A DNA stretch of 36,090 nucleotides from Myxococcales bacterium (GTDB taxonomy: Bacteria; Myxococcota; Myxococcia; Myxococcales; Myxococcaceae): assembly GCA_020846875.1 (NCBI GenBank), contig JADLDB010000196.1, positions 1 to 36,090 on the forward strand, written 5' to 3'. Positions 1-6,802 of the stretch are shown in pieces. Every line of letters starts with the position of its first letter. Position 1 is the first letter of the stretch. The notes under the pieces are model-generated. The model saw nothing but the letters and a program-made list of their open reading frames with translations. It had not been told where the DNA came from and made no database searches. A program made the position numbers and the translations under genes.

Positions 1-88
1 GGTCCGTCACTTCAGCGGACGCGCGGTACACGCGCATCACCAGGTCGTCCACCACCTTCCACGCCGCCACCCGGGAGAGATCGTTCAT
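1..88 (-). CDS. Four-helix bundle protein (S23/23S rRNA-intervening-sequence type), 5' part only
   Basis: The minus strand opens with ATG at 88 and stays open to the window edge, giving 29 residues beginning MNDLSRVAAWKVVDDL and continuing with a VYRAS segment. This looks like the start of the small (about 110-130 aa) four-helix-bundle family, whose first helix typically has a conserved V-W-x-x-A/V-x-x-L pattern followed by a Y-R/K-x-(S/T) helix end. Members occur in rRNA intervening sequences and widely as chromosomal genes of unknown function, often near polysaccharide clusters. The rest of the gene lies outside the window, so the assignment rests on one helix. It is separated by an AT-richer 67-bp gap from the next gene. 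Confidence 0.55.
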   Translation of the reverse strand, partial: MNDLSRVAAWKVVDDLVMRVYRASAEVTD

Positions 89-155
89 GGTGAGCGGTGT
101 AACGCATGGGGCTGACAACCGATTCTCCGACGAATAAATACCTGGAATTACATGC

Positions 156-1247
156 CTACCGGGAACTTGCGGCGGCGCGGAGCAAGTCCACGAAGGGGTT
201 CTTCCAGCGGACGACAGAGTACGCCTCGACGACGCGTTGCCGGCCGGCGAGGGCGACGCGTTCGCGGAGGTGGGCGTCCTCCACCAGCCGAGAGAGGGTG
301 TGGACCCACTCGTCTTCGGTGCGGGGCAGGAAGCCGGTGACGGAGCCCTGGGCGATCTGCGTGTTGACGCCGACGGGGCTCATCACGATCGCGGCGCCAC
401 AGGCCATGGACGTGAGCGCCTTGAGGCCGCACTTCCCCTTGGACCATTCGTCGTCGGGCAAGGGCATCAGGCCGACGTCGAGGTCCTGGAGGAAAGGGAT
501 TTCGACCTCGGGGCGCCACGCTTCGCCGGCGAGCTGGAGGGGCTCATGGCGGAAGCTCGCGTCGCCCATGACGCGGAAGCGCACGTGGTCGCCGAAGCGG
601 GCCTTGACGCGCTCGAGCGCGGCCAGGGCGAGGCGCAGGTGGGCGATGGTGGTGGCGCTGCCGCTCCAGCCGATGGTGACGGGGCGACCAGCGGGCCTGG
701 GTGGGCCTGGAACCCAGCGGTCGGTGTCTACGCAGGTAGGAATGACGTGGACGTTGGAGTTGTGCGCGCGGGCCCAGGAGGCGAGGTAGTCGTTGCCGGC
801 GATGACGGTGTGCGCGAGGCGGACGATGCGGGGGATCTTGTCGACGTTCTTCAGGAAGGCGAAGCGCTGGTTGGCCTCGGAGACAGCGTGGATCCAGATG
901 GCGTCGTCGAAGTCGAAGACGACGGGGGCCTGCAGGTGGGCGAGCCACTCTGCCCACTGGTTGGAGAGGAAGAAGGCCTCGCGCTGCACGAAGACGACGT
1001 CGAAGCGGGGACGCACGAGGCGGGGCGCGAGGCTCCACAGGCGGCGGGCCAGCGCGCGTGCGGCGACCAGGCCCTTCGTCGGAGGGCTGTGCGCGCCGTA
1101 GAAGACGTCGGCCTCCGCGACGGTCAAGGCCCCGGCGTACTCGACCTCGATGCCCGCGGCGGCGAGGGCCGGCTCGAACTGCTCGAAGCGGTAGCGCTGG
1201 CTGGGCGAGCGATCGCGGCCATGGACGCCGAGGAAGAGGAGGCGCAT
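156..1247 (-). CDS. Glycosyltransferase, GT4-like
   Basis: A 363-aa protein starting MRLLFLGVHGRDRSPSQRYR. It contains FDFDDAIW (about residue 112), VIPTCVDTD (about 165) and a C-terminal FL..LDVGLMPLPDDE....GKCGLK segment (about 255-280). That C-terminal stretch corresponds to the nucleotide-sugar-binding half of GT-B fold retaining glycosyltransferases, as in GT4 relatives annotated glycosyltransferase family 1. No signal peptide is seen, so it should act at the cytoplasmic face of the membrane. It is the last gene of a minus operon, 6 bp downstream of the pglE-like aminotransferase. It is a recognisable paralogue of the glycosyltransferase at 13908-14963, sharing the FDFDDAI, VIPT-x-VDTD and DVGLMPL...GKCG blocks. 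The donor and acceptor cannot be deduced. Confidence 0.88.
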   Translation of the reverse strand: MRLLFLGVHGRDRSPSQRYRFEQFEPALAAAGIEVEYAGALTVAEADVFYGAHSPPTKGLVAARALARRLWSLAPRLVRPRFDVVFVQREAFFLSNQWAEWLAHLQAPVVFDFDDAIWIHAVSEANQRFAFLKNVDKIPRIVRLAHTVIAGNDYLASWARAHNSNVHVIPTCVDTDRWVPGPPRPAGRPVTIGWSGSATTIAHLRLALAALERVKARFGDHVRFRVMGDASFRHEPLQLAGEAWRPEVEIPFLQDLDVGLMPLPDDEWSKGKCGLKALTSMACGAAIVMSPVGVNTQIAQGSVTGFLPRTEDEWVHTLSRLVEDAHLRERVALAGRQRVVEAYSVVRWKNPFVDLLRAAASSR

Positions 1248-1253
1248 GGCGCG

Positions 1254-2384
1254 TCAGCGGCGGTGGAGGCTCCGGATGGTGGACACCGTTCGTTCCCGGT
1301 CGAGTTCGCTGATGTTCGAGCCAGACGGGAGACACAGTCCCAGCTCGAACGCGCGCGCCGAGACGGTGCCCCCGAACATCCTGCACTCCTTGAACACCGG
1401 TTGCAGGTGCATCGGCTTCCACACCGGCCGCGACTCAATGTTCTCTTTCTCCAGCGCGAGCCGAATGTCCTCCCGGGTGGCCCCGAAGCGGGCGGGGTCG
1501 ATGGTGATGACCGTGAGCCAACCGTTCCATTCGCCGTGGGGAGACAGCGGCATGAAGCCAATTCCATCCAACTCGCCCAGCGTCTTCTCGTAGAACGCGC
1601 GGTGGGCTCGACGAGTGGCGATGCGCTGGTCCAGCACGCGCAGTTGCCCACGGCCGATGCCCGCCAGCACGTTCGACAGCCGGTAGTTGTAGCCGATGGT
1701 CGAGTGCTCGTAGTGCGGCGCGGAGTCGCGCGCCTGCGTGGCGAGGAAGCGCGCGCGCTCGACCAGCACCTTGTCCTGGCTCACCAGCATGCCGCCACCC
1801 GAGGTGGTGATGATCTTGTTCCCGTTGAAGGAGAACACCGCGCAGCGCCCGAAGGAGCCCGCAGGTCGCCCCCTCCACGTCGCGCCCAGCGCCTCGGCCG
1901 CGTCCTCGAACAACGGCACGTCGTACGTCGCGCAGATGCGCTCGATCGCCTCGTTGTCGGCGCACTGCCCGTAGAGGTCGACGCTCACCACCGCGCCCAC
2001 CCGCTTGCCGCGCCTCTTCGCGTCGGCCAGCGCCTCCTCGAGGCGCGCCGGGTCCATGTTCCAGGTGGCCGCCTCGGAGTCGACGAAGACGGGCGTCGCG
2101 CCCACGTACGTCACAGGGTTGGCCGACGCCGCGAAGGTGAGCGACGAGACGATGACCTCGTCGCCCGGCTTCACGCCGAGCAGCATGAGCCCCAGGTGCA
2201 GCGCTGCGGTGCCGCTCGACAGCGCTGCCGCGTGCGGGACCTGTACCCGCGCCGCCAGCTCCTTCTCGAAGGCGTCGACGTGGGGCCCCAGCGGGGCGAC
2301 CCAGTTGGTGTCGAACGCCTCCTGGACGAACTGCTGCTCCTCGGTGCCGAGGTGGGGCGACGACAGGTAGACGCGCGCGGGCAT
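1254..2384 (-). CDS. pglE: PglE-like UDP-4-keto-sugar aminotransferase (DegT/DnrJ/EryC1)
   Basis: A 376-aa PLP-dependent aminotransferase of the DegT/DnrJ/EryC1/StrS family. It starts at ATG 2384 behind an AGGGAG ribosome site 7 nt upstream. Visible marks are SSGTAALHL (phosphate and cofactor loop, about 56-64), FEDAAEALG with the pyridine-contacting Asp161, and NGNKIITTSGGGM with the Schiff-base Lys190. The opening LSSPHLG, the HYEH..IGYNYRLSNVLAG block, ESRPVWKPMH and the closing CLPSGS closely follow Campylobacter PglE as remembered. PglE transfers an amino group from glutamate to C4 of UDP-2-acetamido-4-keto-2,4,6-trideoxyhexose. The gene lies between a pglD-like acetyltransferase (27 bp upstream) and a glycosyltransferase, and across the divergent region from pglC- and pglF-like genes. 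This context supports the bacillosamine assignment over other amino-sugar aminotransferases. Confidence 0.88.
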   Translation of the reverse strand: MPARVYLSSPHLGTEEQQFVQEAFDTNWVAPLGPHVDAFEKELAARVQVPHAAALSSGTAALHLGLMLLGVKPGDEVIVSSLTFAASANPVTYVGATPVFVDSEAATWNMDPARLEEALADAKRRGKRVGAVVSVDLYGQCADNEAIERICATYDVPLFEDAAEALGATWRGRPAGSFGRCAVFSFNGNKIITTSGGGMLVSQDKVLVERARFLATQARDSAPHYEHSTIGYNYRLSNVLAGIGRGQLRVLDQRIATRRAHRAFYEKTLGELDGIGFMPLSPHGEWNGWLTVITIDPARFGATREDIRLALEKENIESRPVWKPMHLQPVFKECRMFGGTVSARAFELGLCLPSGSNISELDRERTVSTIRSLHRR

Positions 2385-2411
2385 GGGGCGCTCCCTTAGC
2401 AGAACCCGTGG

Positions 2412-3032
2412 CTAGCGCAGCCGTCGCGCGGGCACGCCCACCGCCGTGACGCCAGATTCAATCTGCTTGAGCACGACGGCCCCGCCCCCGATGGTGCAGT
2501 CGTCACCGACGGTCGCGAGGTGAAGCAGCGTCGCCCCAATGCCGATATGTGTGCGCGCCCCCACTCGTGCCCCGCCGCCAAGGGTTGCACTGGGAGAAAC
2601 GTGCGTGAAGTCGCCGATCACGCACTCGTGCTCGACGACGCTCGCAGTATTCAAGATGACGCCGGCGCCGACTCGCACTTCCGCGTTGACCACGGACATC
2701 GCCATCACGACGGTACCCGCGCCGAGCCGAGCTGTAGGCGACACCCAAGCCCGCGCGTGAACGGCGGTGAGCAGGGTGTGCCCTTGCTCAGTCAGCGCGG
2801 CCGCAACTCGCTCTCTGGCTCGGTTGCCACCGATGCCCAGTGCGACGACCCGAGGGGGTTGCCGCGCGAGCCAAGCGCCAGTTCCAAGAACAGGCAGCCC
2901 CAGCGCCTGCTTTTCAATCAGCTCGTTGTCGTCGACGAAGCCCTCCACGACCAGCCCGGCGGACTGCACCACCTCGGCGACGACCCGCCCATGGCCACCA
3001 GCACCGAAGACGAGGACAGGAAGAGAGGCCAC
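2412..3032 (-). CDS. pglD: PglD-like sugar N-acetyltransferase (left-handed beta-helix)
   Basis: A 206-aa protein read from a GTG at 3032. The open frame continues far upstream, but homology begins at LPVLVFGAGGHGRVV, directly after this GTG, and no ATG lies nearby. Residues 5-80 form a PglD-type Rossmann substrate domain with GAGGHG at 10-15 and GIGGN at 66-70. Residues from about 95 to the end are hexapeptide repeats of a left-handed beta-helix. The block VVEHECVIGDFTHVSP carries the equivalents of the PglD catalytic His (His135) and its neighbouring Glu136. The chain ends VGVPARRLR, as in PglD. The expected reaction is acetyl-CoA-dependent N-acetylation of the C4 amine made by the pglE-like enzyme. 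It heads the minus operon, with only 12 bp between its start and the divergent pglC-like start. Confidence 0.87.
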   Translation of the reverse strand: MASLPVLVFGAGGHGRVVAEVVQSAGLVVEGFVDDNELIEKQALGLPVLGTGAWLARQPPRVVALGIGGNRARERVAAALTEQGHTLLTAVHARAWVSPTARLGAGTVVMAMSVVNAEVRVGAGVILNTASVVEHECVIGDFTHVSPSATLGGGARVGARTHIGIGATLLHLATVGDDCTIGGGAVVLKQIESGVTAVGVPARRLR

Positions 3033-3044
3033 GTTCCGCAGTAT

Positions 3045-3671
3045 ATGGACGGCGTGACGCGGGAACAGCAACTGGCCGTGAAGCGCTTCGTTGACGTCCT
3101 GGGCGCAGCCACCGGGCTCGCCGTGACGGCGCCACTCATGGCGGCCGCCGCGCTGGCGATTCGCGCCAGCATGGGCGGGCCGGTGTTGTTCCGGCAGCAG
3201 CGCCCAGGGCAGGGCGGACGGCCCTTTCACGTGTACAAGTTCCGCACGATGTCCGACGCGCGCGACGGACGCGGCCAGCTCAAGGCTGACCACGAGCGCC
3301 TCACCGCGGTCGGCCGGTTCATTCGTGGGACCAGCCTCGACGAGCTGCCGCAGTTGCTGAACGTGTTGAAGGGCGAGATGAGCCTCGTCGGCCCGCGACC
3401 GCTGCTGATGCAGTACCTCGACCGCTACAACGCCCGGCAGGCGCGTCGCCACGACGTGAAGCCGGGCATCACCGGCCTGGCCCAGGTGCGCGGGCGCAAC
3501 GCGCTCAGCTGGGAAGAGAAGTTCGAGTACGACGTGCAGTACGTCGAAGGCTGGTCGCTGGGACTCGACGCCCGAATCCTGTTCGAGACGGTCAAGAAGG
3601 TGGTCCGGCGCGAAGGCATCTCGCAGCAGGGCCAGGCGACGATGACCGAGTTCATGGGGACGGAGGAGTGA
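3045..3671 (+). CDS. pglC: PglC-like initiating phosphoglycosyl transferase (monotopic)
   Basis: A 208-aa bacterial sugar transferase of the small, single-domain PglC type, which moves a phospho-sugar from UDP-sugar to undecaprenyl phosphate and so starts the repeat unit. After a Lys-Arg-rich start (VKRFVDVL) comes a hydrophobic stretch at about 17-41 that would form the re-entrant membrane helix. This is followed by [12 protein letters not shown] (63-74), [17 protein letters not shown] with the catalytic Asp99-Glu100 dyad, VGPRPLL and [13 protein letters not shown]. The MSD-x-RD and C-terminal GIS..GQ.T..EF pieces match PglC better than WecP/WbaP-type enzymes. The ATG at 3045 is chosen because it directly precedes the conserved N-terminus; in-frame GTGs at 3054 and 3078 are alternatives and no strong ribosome site singles one out. 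The next gene overlaps its stop (GTGA). Confidence 0.9.
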   Translation: MDGVTREQQLAVKRFVDVLGAATGLAVTAPLMAAAALAIRASMGGPVLFRQQRPGQGGRPFHVYKFRTMSDARDGRGQLKADHERLTAVGRFIRGTSLDELPQLLNVLKGEMSLVGPRPLLMQYLDRYNARQARRHDVKPGITGLAQVRGRNALSWEEKFEYDVQYVEGWSLGLDARILFETVKKVVRREGISQQGQATMTEFMGTEE

Positions 3672-4837
3672 CGTCTGTCCCGCGCCGCGTCGTGCACGTG
3701 CTGACCGTGGCCGACTCGCTCAGCTTCATCGACGAGGTGGTGCGGCGCTCGCTCGCGCGGGGCTTCGAGGTGACGGTGGTGACGTCTCCCGACGAGCGGC
3801 TGGACGTCTTCGGGCGGCGGCTGGGCGCCCGCACGGTGGCGCTCGAGATGCCTCGTCGCGTGACGCCGCTGGGCGACTGGCAGGCCCTGACGAAGCTGCA
3901 CGCGCTGCTCGAGCGGCTCGCCCCCGGCGTCGTGCACGCGCACACCCCAAAGGGTGGCCTGCTGGGCACGCTGGCGGCGAAAGCGGCCGGAGTGCCGGTG
4001 CGGCTGTACCACATGCGCGGGTTGCCCTTCGTGACGCTGAAGGGGTCGATGCGCGCGCTCATGCAGACGACCGAGCGCGTGTCCTGTGACGCGGCGACAC
4101 GCGTGCTGTGCCAGTCGCCGTCGCTGCGACGTACGGCGCTCGAGCACCGCCTGGTGGACCCGGAGCGGTGCGAAGTGGTGCTGAAGGGCAGCAACGGCGT
4201 CGACTGCGACGGGCGCTTTCTCCCGTCACGGCATGTCGCCGCGAGGCAGGCCCTGCGCGCGTCGCTGGGCATTCCCGCGCAGGACGTCGTCATCGGCTTT
4301 GTCGGGCGCCTGGTGCGGGACAAGGGCGTGCCGGAGTTGGTGTCGGCGTTCGAGCGGCTCTCGCGGGCGTGGCCGGGGGCCTGGCTGGTGCTGGCGGGGC
4401 CGTACGAGCCGCGCGACCCGGTGGATGCCGAGACGCGCGCGCGCATCGAGTCGCACCCGCGGATCCTCGCGCTAGGTTTCGTCAGCGACCCCGCGCCCGT
4501 GTACGCCGCGGCCGACGTGGTGGCGCTGCCGAGCCACCGCGAGGGCTTCCCCAACGTGCCCCTCGAGGCCGCGGCGATGGAGCGGCCCGTGGTGTCGACG
4601 CGCGTCGACGGCTGCACGGACGCCGTGGAGGACGGGGTGACGGGGCTGCTGGTGGGAGCTGCCGACGGTGAGGCGCTGGGCGCCGCGCTCGGGAGGTACC
4701 TGGGCGACGCGGAGCTCCGTCGCCGCCACGGGCAGGCCGGCCGCGCCCGGGTCGAACGGGATTTCCGCCGAGAGCACATCGCGGACGCGGTGGTGGACGT
4801 CTACGAGCGCGAAATCGCTTCGGCGCCTGGGATTTGA
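3668..4837 (+). CDS. Glycosyltransferase, GT4 family
   Basis: A 389-aa GT-B glycosyltransferase. The N-terminal half opens with VVHVLTVADSLSFI and has VVHAHTPKGGLLG (about 88-100). The C-terminal half has FVGRLVRDKGVPELV (about 211-225) and the E-x7-E donor motif REGFPNVPLE with Glu292 and Glu300. GTG at 3668 overlaps the stop of the pglC-like gene as GTGA, so translation is probably coupled. Position directly after the initiating transferase suggests it adds the second sugar onto the lipid-linked first residue, the job PglA has in Campylobacter. That role is inference from context. The C-terminus ends about 70 bp before the pglF-like gene. Confidence 0.9.
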   Translation: MTSVPRRVVHVLTVADSLSFIDEVVRRSLARGFEVTVVTSPDERLDVFGRRLGARTVALEMPRRVTPLGDWQALTKLHALLERLAPGVVHAHTPKGGLLGTLAAKAAGVPVRLYHMRGLPFVTLKGSMRALMQTTERVSCDAATRVLCQSPSLRRTALEHRLVDPERCEVVLKGSNGVDCDGRFLPSRHVAARQALRASLGIPAQDVVIGFVGRLVRDKGVPELVSAFERLSRAWPGAWLVLAGPYEPRDPVDAETRARIESHPRILALGFVSDPAPVYAAADVVALPSHREGFPNVPLEAAAMERPVVSTRVDGCTDAVEDGVTGLLVGAADGEALGAALGRYLGDAELRRRHGQAGRARVERDFRREHIADAVVDVYEREIASAPGI

Positions 4838-4839
4838 CG

Positions 4840-4863
4840 GGGGCCCACACCGGGGCCTACACC
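4840..4863 (+). repeat. Tandem 12-bp repeat (two copies)
   Basis: GGGGCCCACACC (4840-4851) is followed at once by GGGGCCTACACC (4852-4863), one mismatch apart. It sits between the stop of the GT4 gene and the ribosome site of the pglF-like gene. No function is evident. Confidence 0.6.
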
Positions 4864-4895
4864 CGCACTGAACCCGCGTGGGGCGGGCGGGCACG

Positions 4896-4901
4896 AAGGA
4901 G
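4896..4901 (+). promoter_or_regulatory. Ribosome binding site that fixes the pglF start
   Basis: AAGGAG ends 8 nt before ATG 4910 but only 2 nt before the upstream in-frame GTG 4904. The spacing therefore favours ATG 4910 as the start. Confidence 0.6.
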
Positions 4902-4909
4902 CCGTGACG

Positions 4910-6802
4910 ATGCAGGAGTCCAGCCAGTGGCTGCTGCGCTACCGCCGCCTGGTGGCGGTGGGCGTGCACCTGGGCCTCTTCGCGCTGGCGCAGGCCTTCG
5001 CTTTCGGCTTGCGCTTCGAGTTCAGCATTCCTGATGTCTACTTCCCCCTGTTCTGGGTGTGGCTCGGGGCGAACCTCGTCACCAAGCTGGTGGTCTTCGG
5101 GTATTTCGGCCTGTTCTCGGGCATGTGGCGCTACACCGGGGCGAAGGACCTGGAGGCGCTGCTGAAGTCCGCGGTGCTTTCGACGCTCATCTTCTCTGTC
5201 TTCATCGTGCTGGGGGGGTACCGCAGCTACCCGCGCTCGCTGCTCGTCATCGACTTCCTGTTGACGATGATTCTCGTGGGCGGCCTGCGCTTCGGCGTGC
5301 GCTCGCTCTGGCAGCTCGCGGCGGCGGTGGGCCAGAAGAAGGACGGCCAGCAGAAGCGGGTGCTCATCGTCGGCGCGGGCAACGCCGGCGAGATGCTGGT
5401 GCGCGAGATGTTGAAGACGCACGGCGGGCGCTACGAGCCGGTGGGCTTCGTGGACGACGACCCGAACAAGAAAGGCGTCTCCATTCACGGCGTGAAGGTG
5501 CTGGGGCGGCTGGGTGAGGCGCAGCGGCTGGTGGAAGACAAGCGGGTCGACGAGGTCGTCATCGCCATCCCGTCGGCATCGGGCAAGGAGATGCGCCGCA
5601 TCGTCGACACGGTGAAGAGCGCGGGCGTGTCGATTCGCACCATGCCGGGCATCGACCAGCTCATCTCGGGCCAGGTCACCATCAACCAACTGCGCAGCGT
5701 CAACATCGAGGACCTGCTGGGTCGCGAGCCGGTGTCGTTGGACACGGAGTCGCTGAAGAGCCTGCTCGCGGAGCACGTGGTGCTGGTGACGGGGGCGGGC
5801 GGAAGCATCGGCTCGGAGCTGTGCCGGCAGGTGGCGCGCTTTCACCCGACGCGGCTGGTGTTGGTGGAGCAGTCCGAGCCGGCGCTCTTCGAGATTCACC
5901 GCGAGCTGGTGAAGCACTTCCCCGAGGTTGAGGTGGTGCCCTGCATCGCCGACGTGTGCGACGTCGAGCGGGTGCGCTCGGTGTTCGGCCGGCACCGGCC
6001 GACGGTGGTGCTGCACGCGGCGGCGCACAAGCACGTGCCGATGATGGAGTGGAACCCCGGCGAGGCGCTGAAGAACAACGTCGGGGGCACGAAGATGGTG
6101 GCGGACGCGGCGCACGAGTTCGGGGTGCAGCAATTCGTCATGATCTCCACGGACAAGGCGGTCAACCCGACGTCCATCATGGGGGCGACGAAGCGGGTGG
6201 CCGAGCTCTACGTCCAGGCGATGAGCCAGAAGAGCAAGACGCGCTTCGTGGCCGTGCGCTTCGGGAACGTGCTGGGATCGGCGGGCAGCGTGATCCCCAT
6301 CTTCAAGGAGCAGATCGCCGCGGGCGGGCCGGTGACGGTGACGCATCCGGACATGCGCCGGTACTTCATGACGATTCCCGAGGCGAGCCAGCTGGTGCTT
6401 CAGGCGGCGACGATGGGGCGGGGCGGGGAGATCTTCGTGCTCGACATGGGCGAGCCGGTGAAGATCGTCGACCTGGCGCGGGATCTGATCACGCTGTCGG
6501 GGCTCACTCCGGACAAGGACATCGAGATCCGCTTCACGGGCCTCCGCCCCGGCGAGAAGTTGTTCGAGGAGCTGTCCACCGCCGAGGAGAACGCGGAGAA
6601 GACGCGGCACCCGAAGATCTTCATCGGGAAGTTGCCGTCGCGGCCGTTCGACGAAGTGGCGCGGCAGTTGGAGGTCCTCCTCGAGGGAGCAAACGAGGTG
6701 ACCTCGCCGGACGTGGCGCGACGGCTGGCCGAGATCGTGCCCGAGCTTCAGCGAGAAGATGCGACAGGCGGACAGGTCATCACCCTGCGGCAGCGGGCGT
6801 GA
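4910..6802 (+). CDS. pglF: PglF/CapD-like membrane-bound UDP-GlcNAc 4,6-dehydratase
   Basis: A 630-aa inner-membrane protein. Four hydrophobic segments lie in the first about 130 residues. They are followed by a CoA_binding_3-type Rossmann domain (GAGNAGEM at about 155-162) and a C-terminal SDR domain (GAGGSIGSE at 295-303). The SDR catalytic block ISTDKAVNPTSIMGATKR carries Thr414-Asp415-Lys416, Met424 in the position where most SDRs have Tyr, and Lys428. This arrangement is known from PglF/FlaA1/CapD-class dehydratases. The expected reaction converts UDP-GlcNAc to UDP-2-acetamido-4-keto-2,6-dideoxyglucose, the substrate of PglE. It is the third gene of the pglC-like operon. Its last 23 bp overlap the 3' end of the convergent membrane-protein gene. 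WbpM-like dehydratases share this architecture, so the product sugar is assigned mainly from the pglE/pglD neighbours. Confidence 0.9.
   Translation: MQESSQWLLRYRRLVAVGVHLGLFALAQAFAFGLRFEFSIPDVYFPLFWVWLGANLVTKLVVFGYFGLFSGMWRYTGAKDLEALLKSAVLSTLIFSVFIVLGGYRSYPRSLLVIDFLLTMILVGGLRFGVRSLWQLAAAVGQKKDGQQKRVLIVGAGNAGEMLVREMLKTHGGRYEPVGFVDDDPNKKGVSIHGVKVLGRLGEAQRLVEDKRVDEVVIAIPSASGKEMRRIVDTVKSAGVSIRTMPGIDQLISGQVTINQLRSVNIEDLLGREPVSLDTESLKSLLAEHVVLVTGAGGSIGSELCRQVARFHPTRLVLVEQSEPALFEIHRELVKHFPEVEVVPCIADVCDVERVRSVFGRHRPTVVLHAAAHKHVPMMEWNPGEALKNNVGGTKMVADAAHEFGVQQFVMISTDKAVNPTSIMGATKRVAELYVQAMSQKSKTRFVAVRFGNVLGSAGSVIPIFKEQIAAGGPVTVTHPDMRRYFMTIPEASQLVLQAATMGRGGEIFVLDMGEPVKIVDLARDLITLSGLTPDKDIEIRFTGLRPGEKLFEELSTAEENAEKTRHPKIFIGKLPSRPFDEVARQLEVLLEGANEVTSPDVARRLAEIVPELQREDATGGQVITLRQRA

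Noticed and set aside
237-2399. Plus-strand frame of 720 codons
   Set aside because: It is antisense to the glycosyltransferase and the pglE-like aminotransferase, both with conserved motifs; its product is Asp/Gly/Val/Arg-rich low complexity.
2520-3044. N-terminal extension of the pglC-like protein by about 175 residues
   Set aside because: The extension is antisense of the pglD-like gene, and PglC-type enzymes are about 200 residues long, as given by ATG 3045.
3033-3452. N-terminal extension of the pglD-like protein
   Set aside because: It is antisense to pglC, and PglD homology begins right after GTG 3032.
4472-6610. Minus-strand frame of 712 codons
   Set aside because: Antisense of the GT4 and pglF-like genes; His/Arg/Leu-rich with no recognisable domain.
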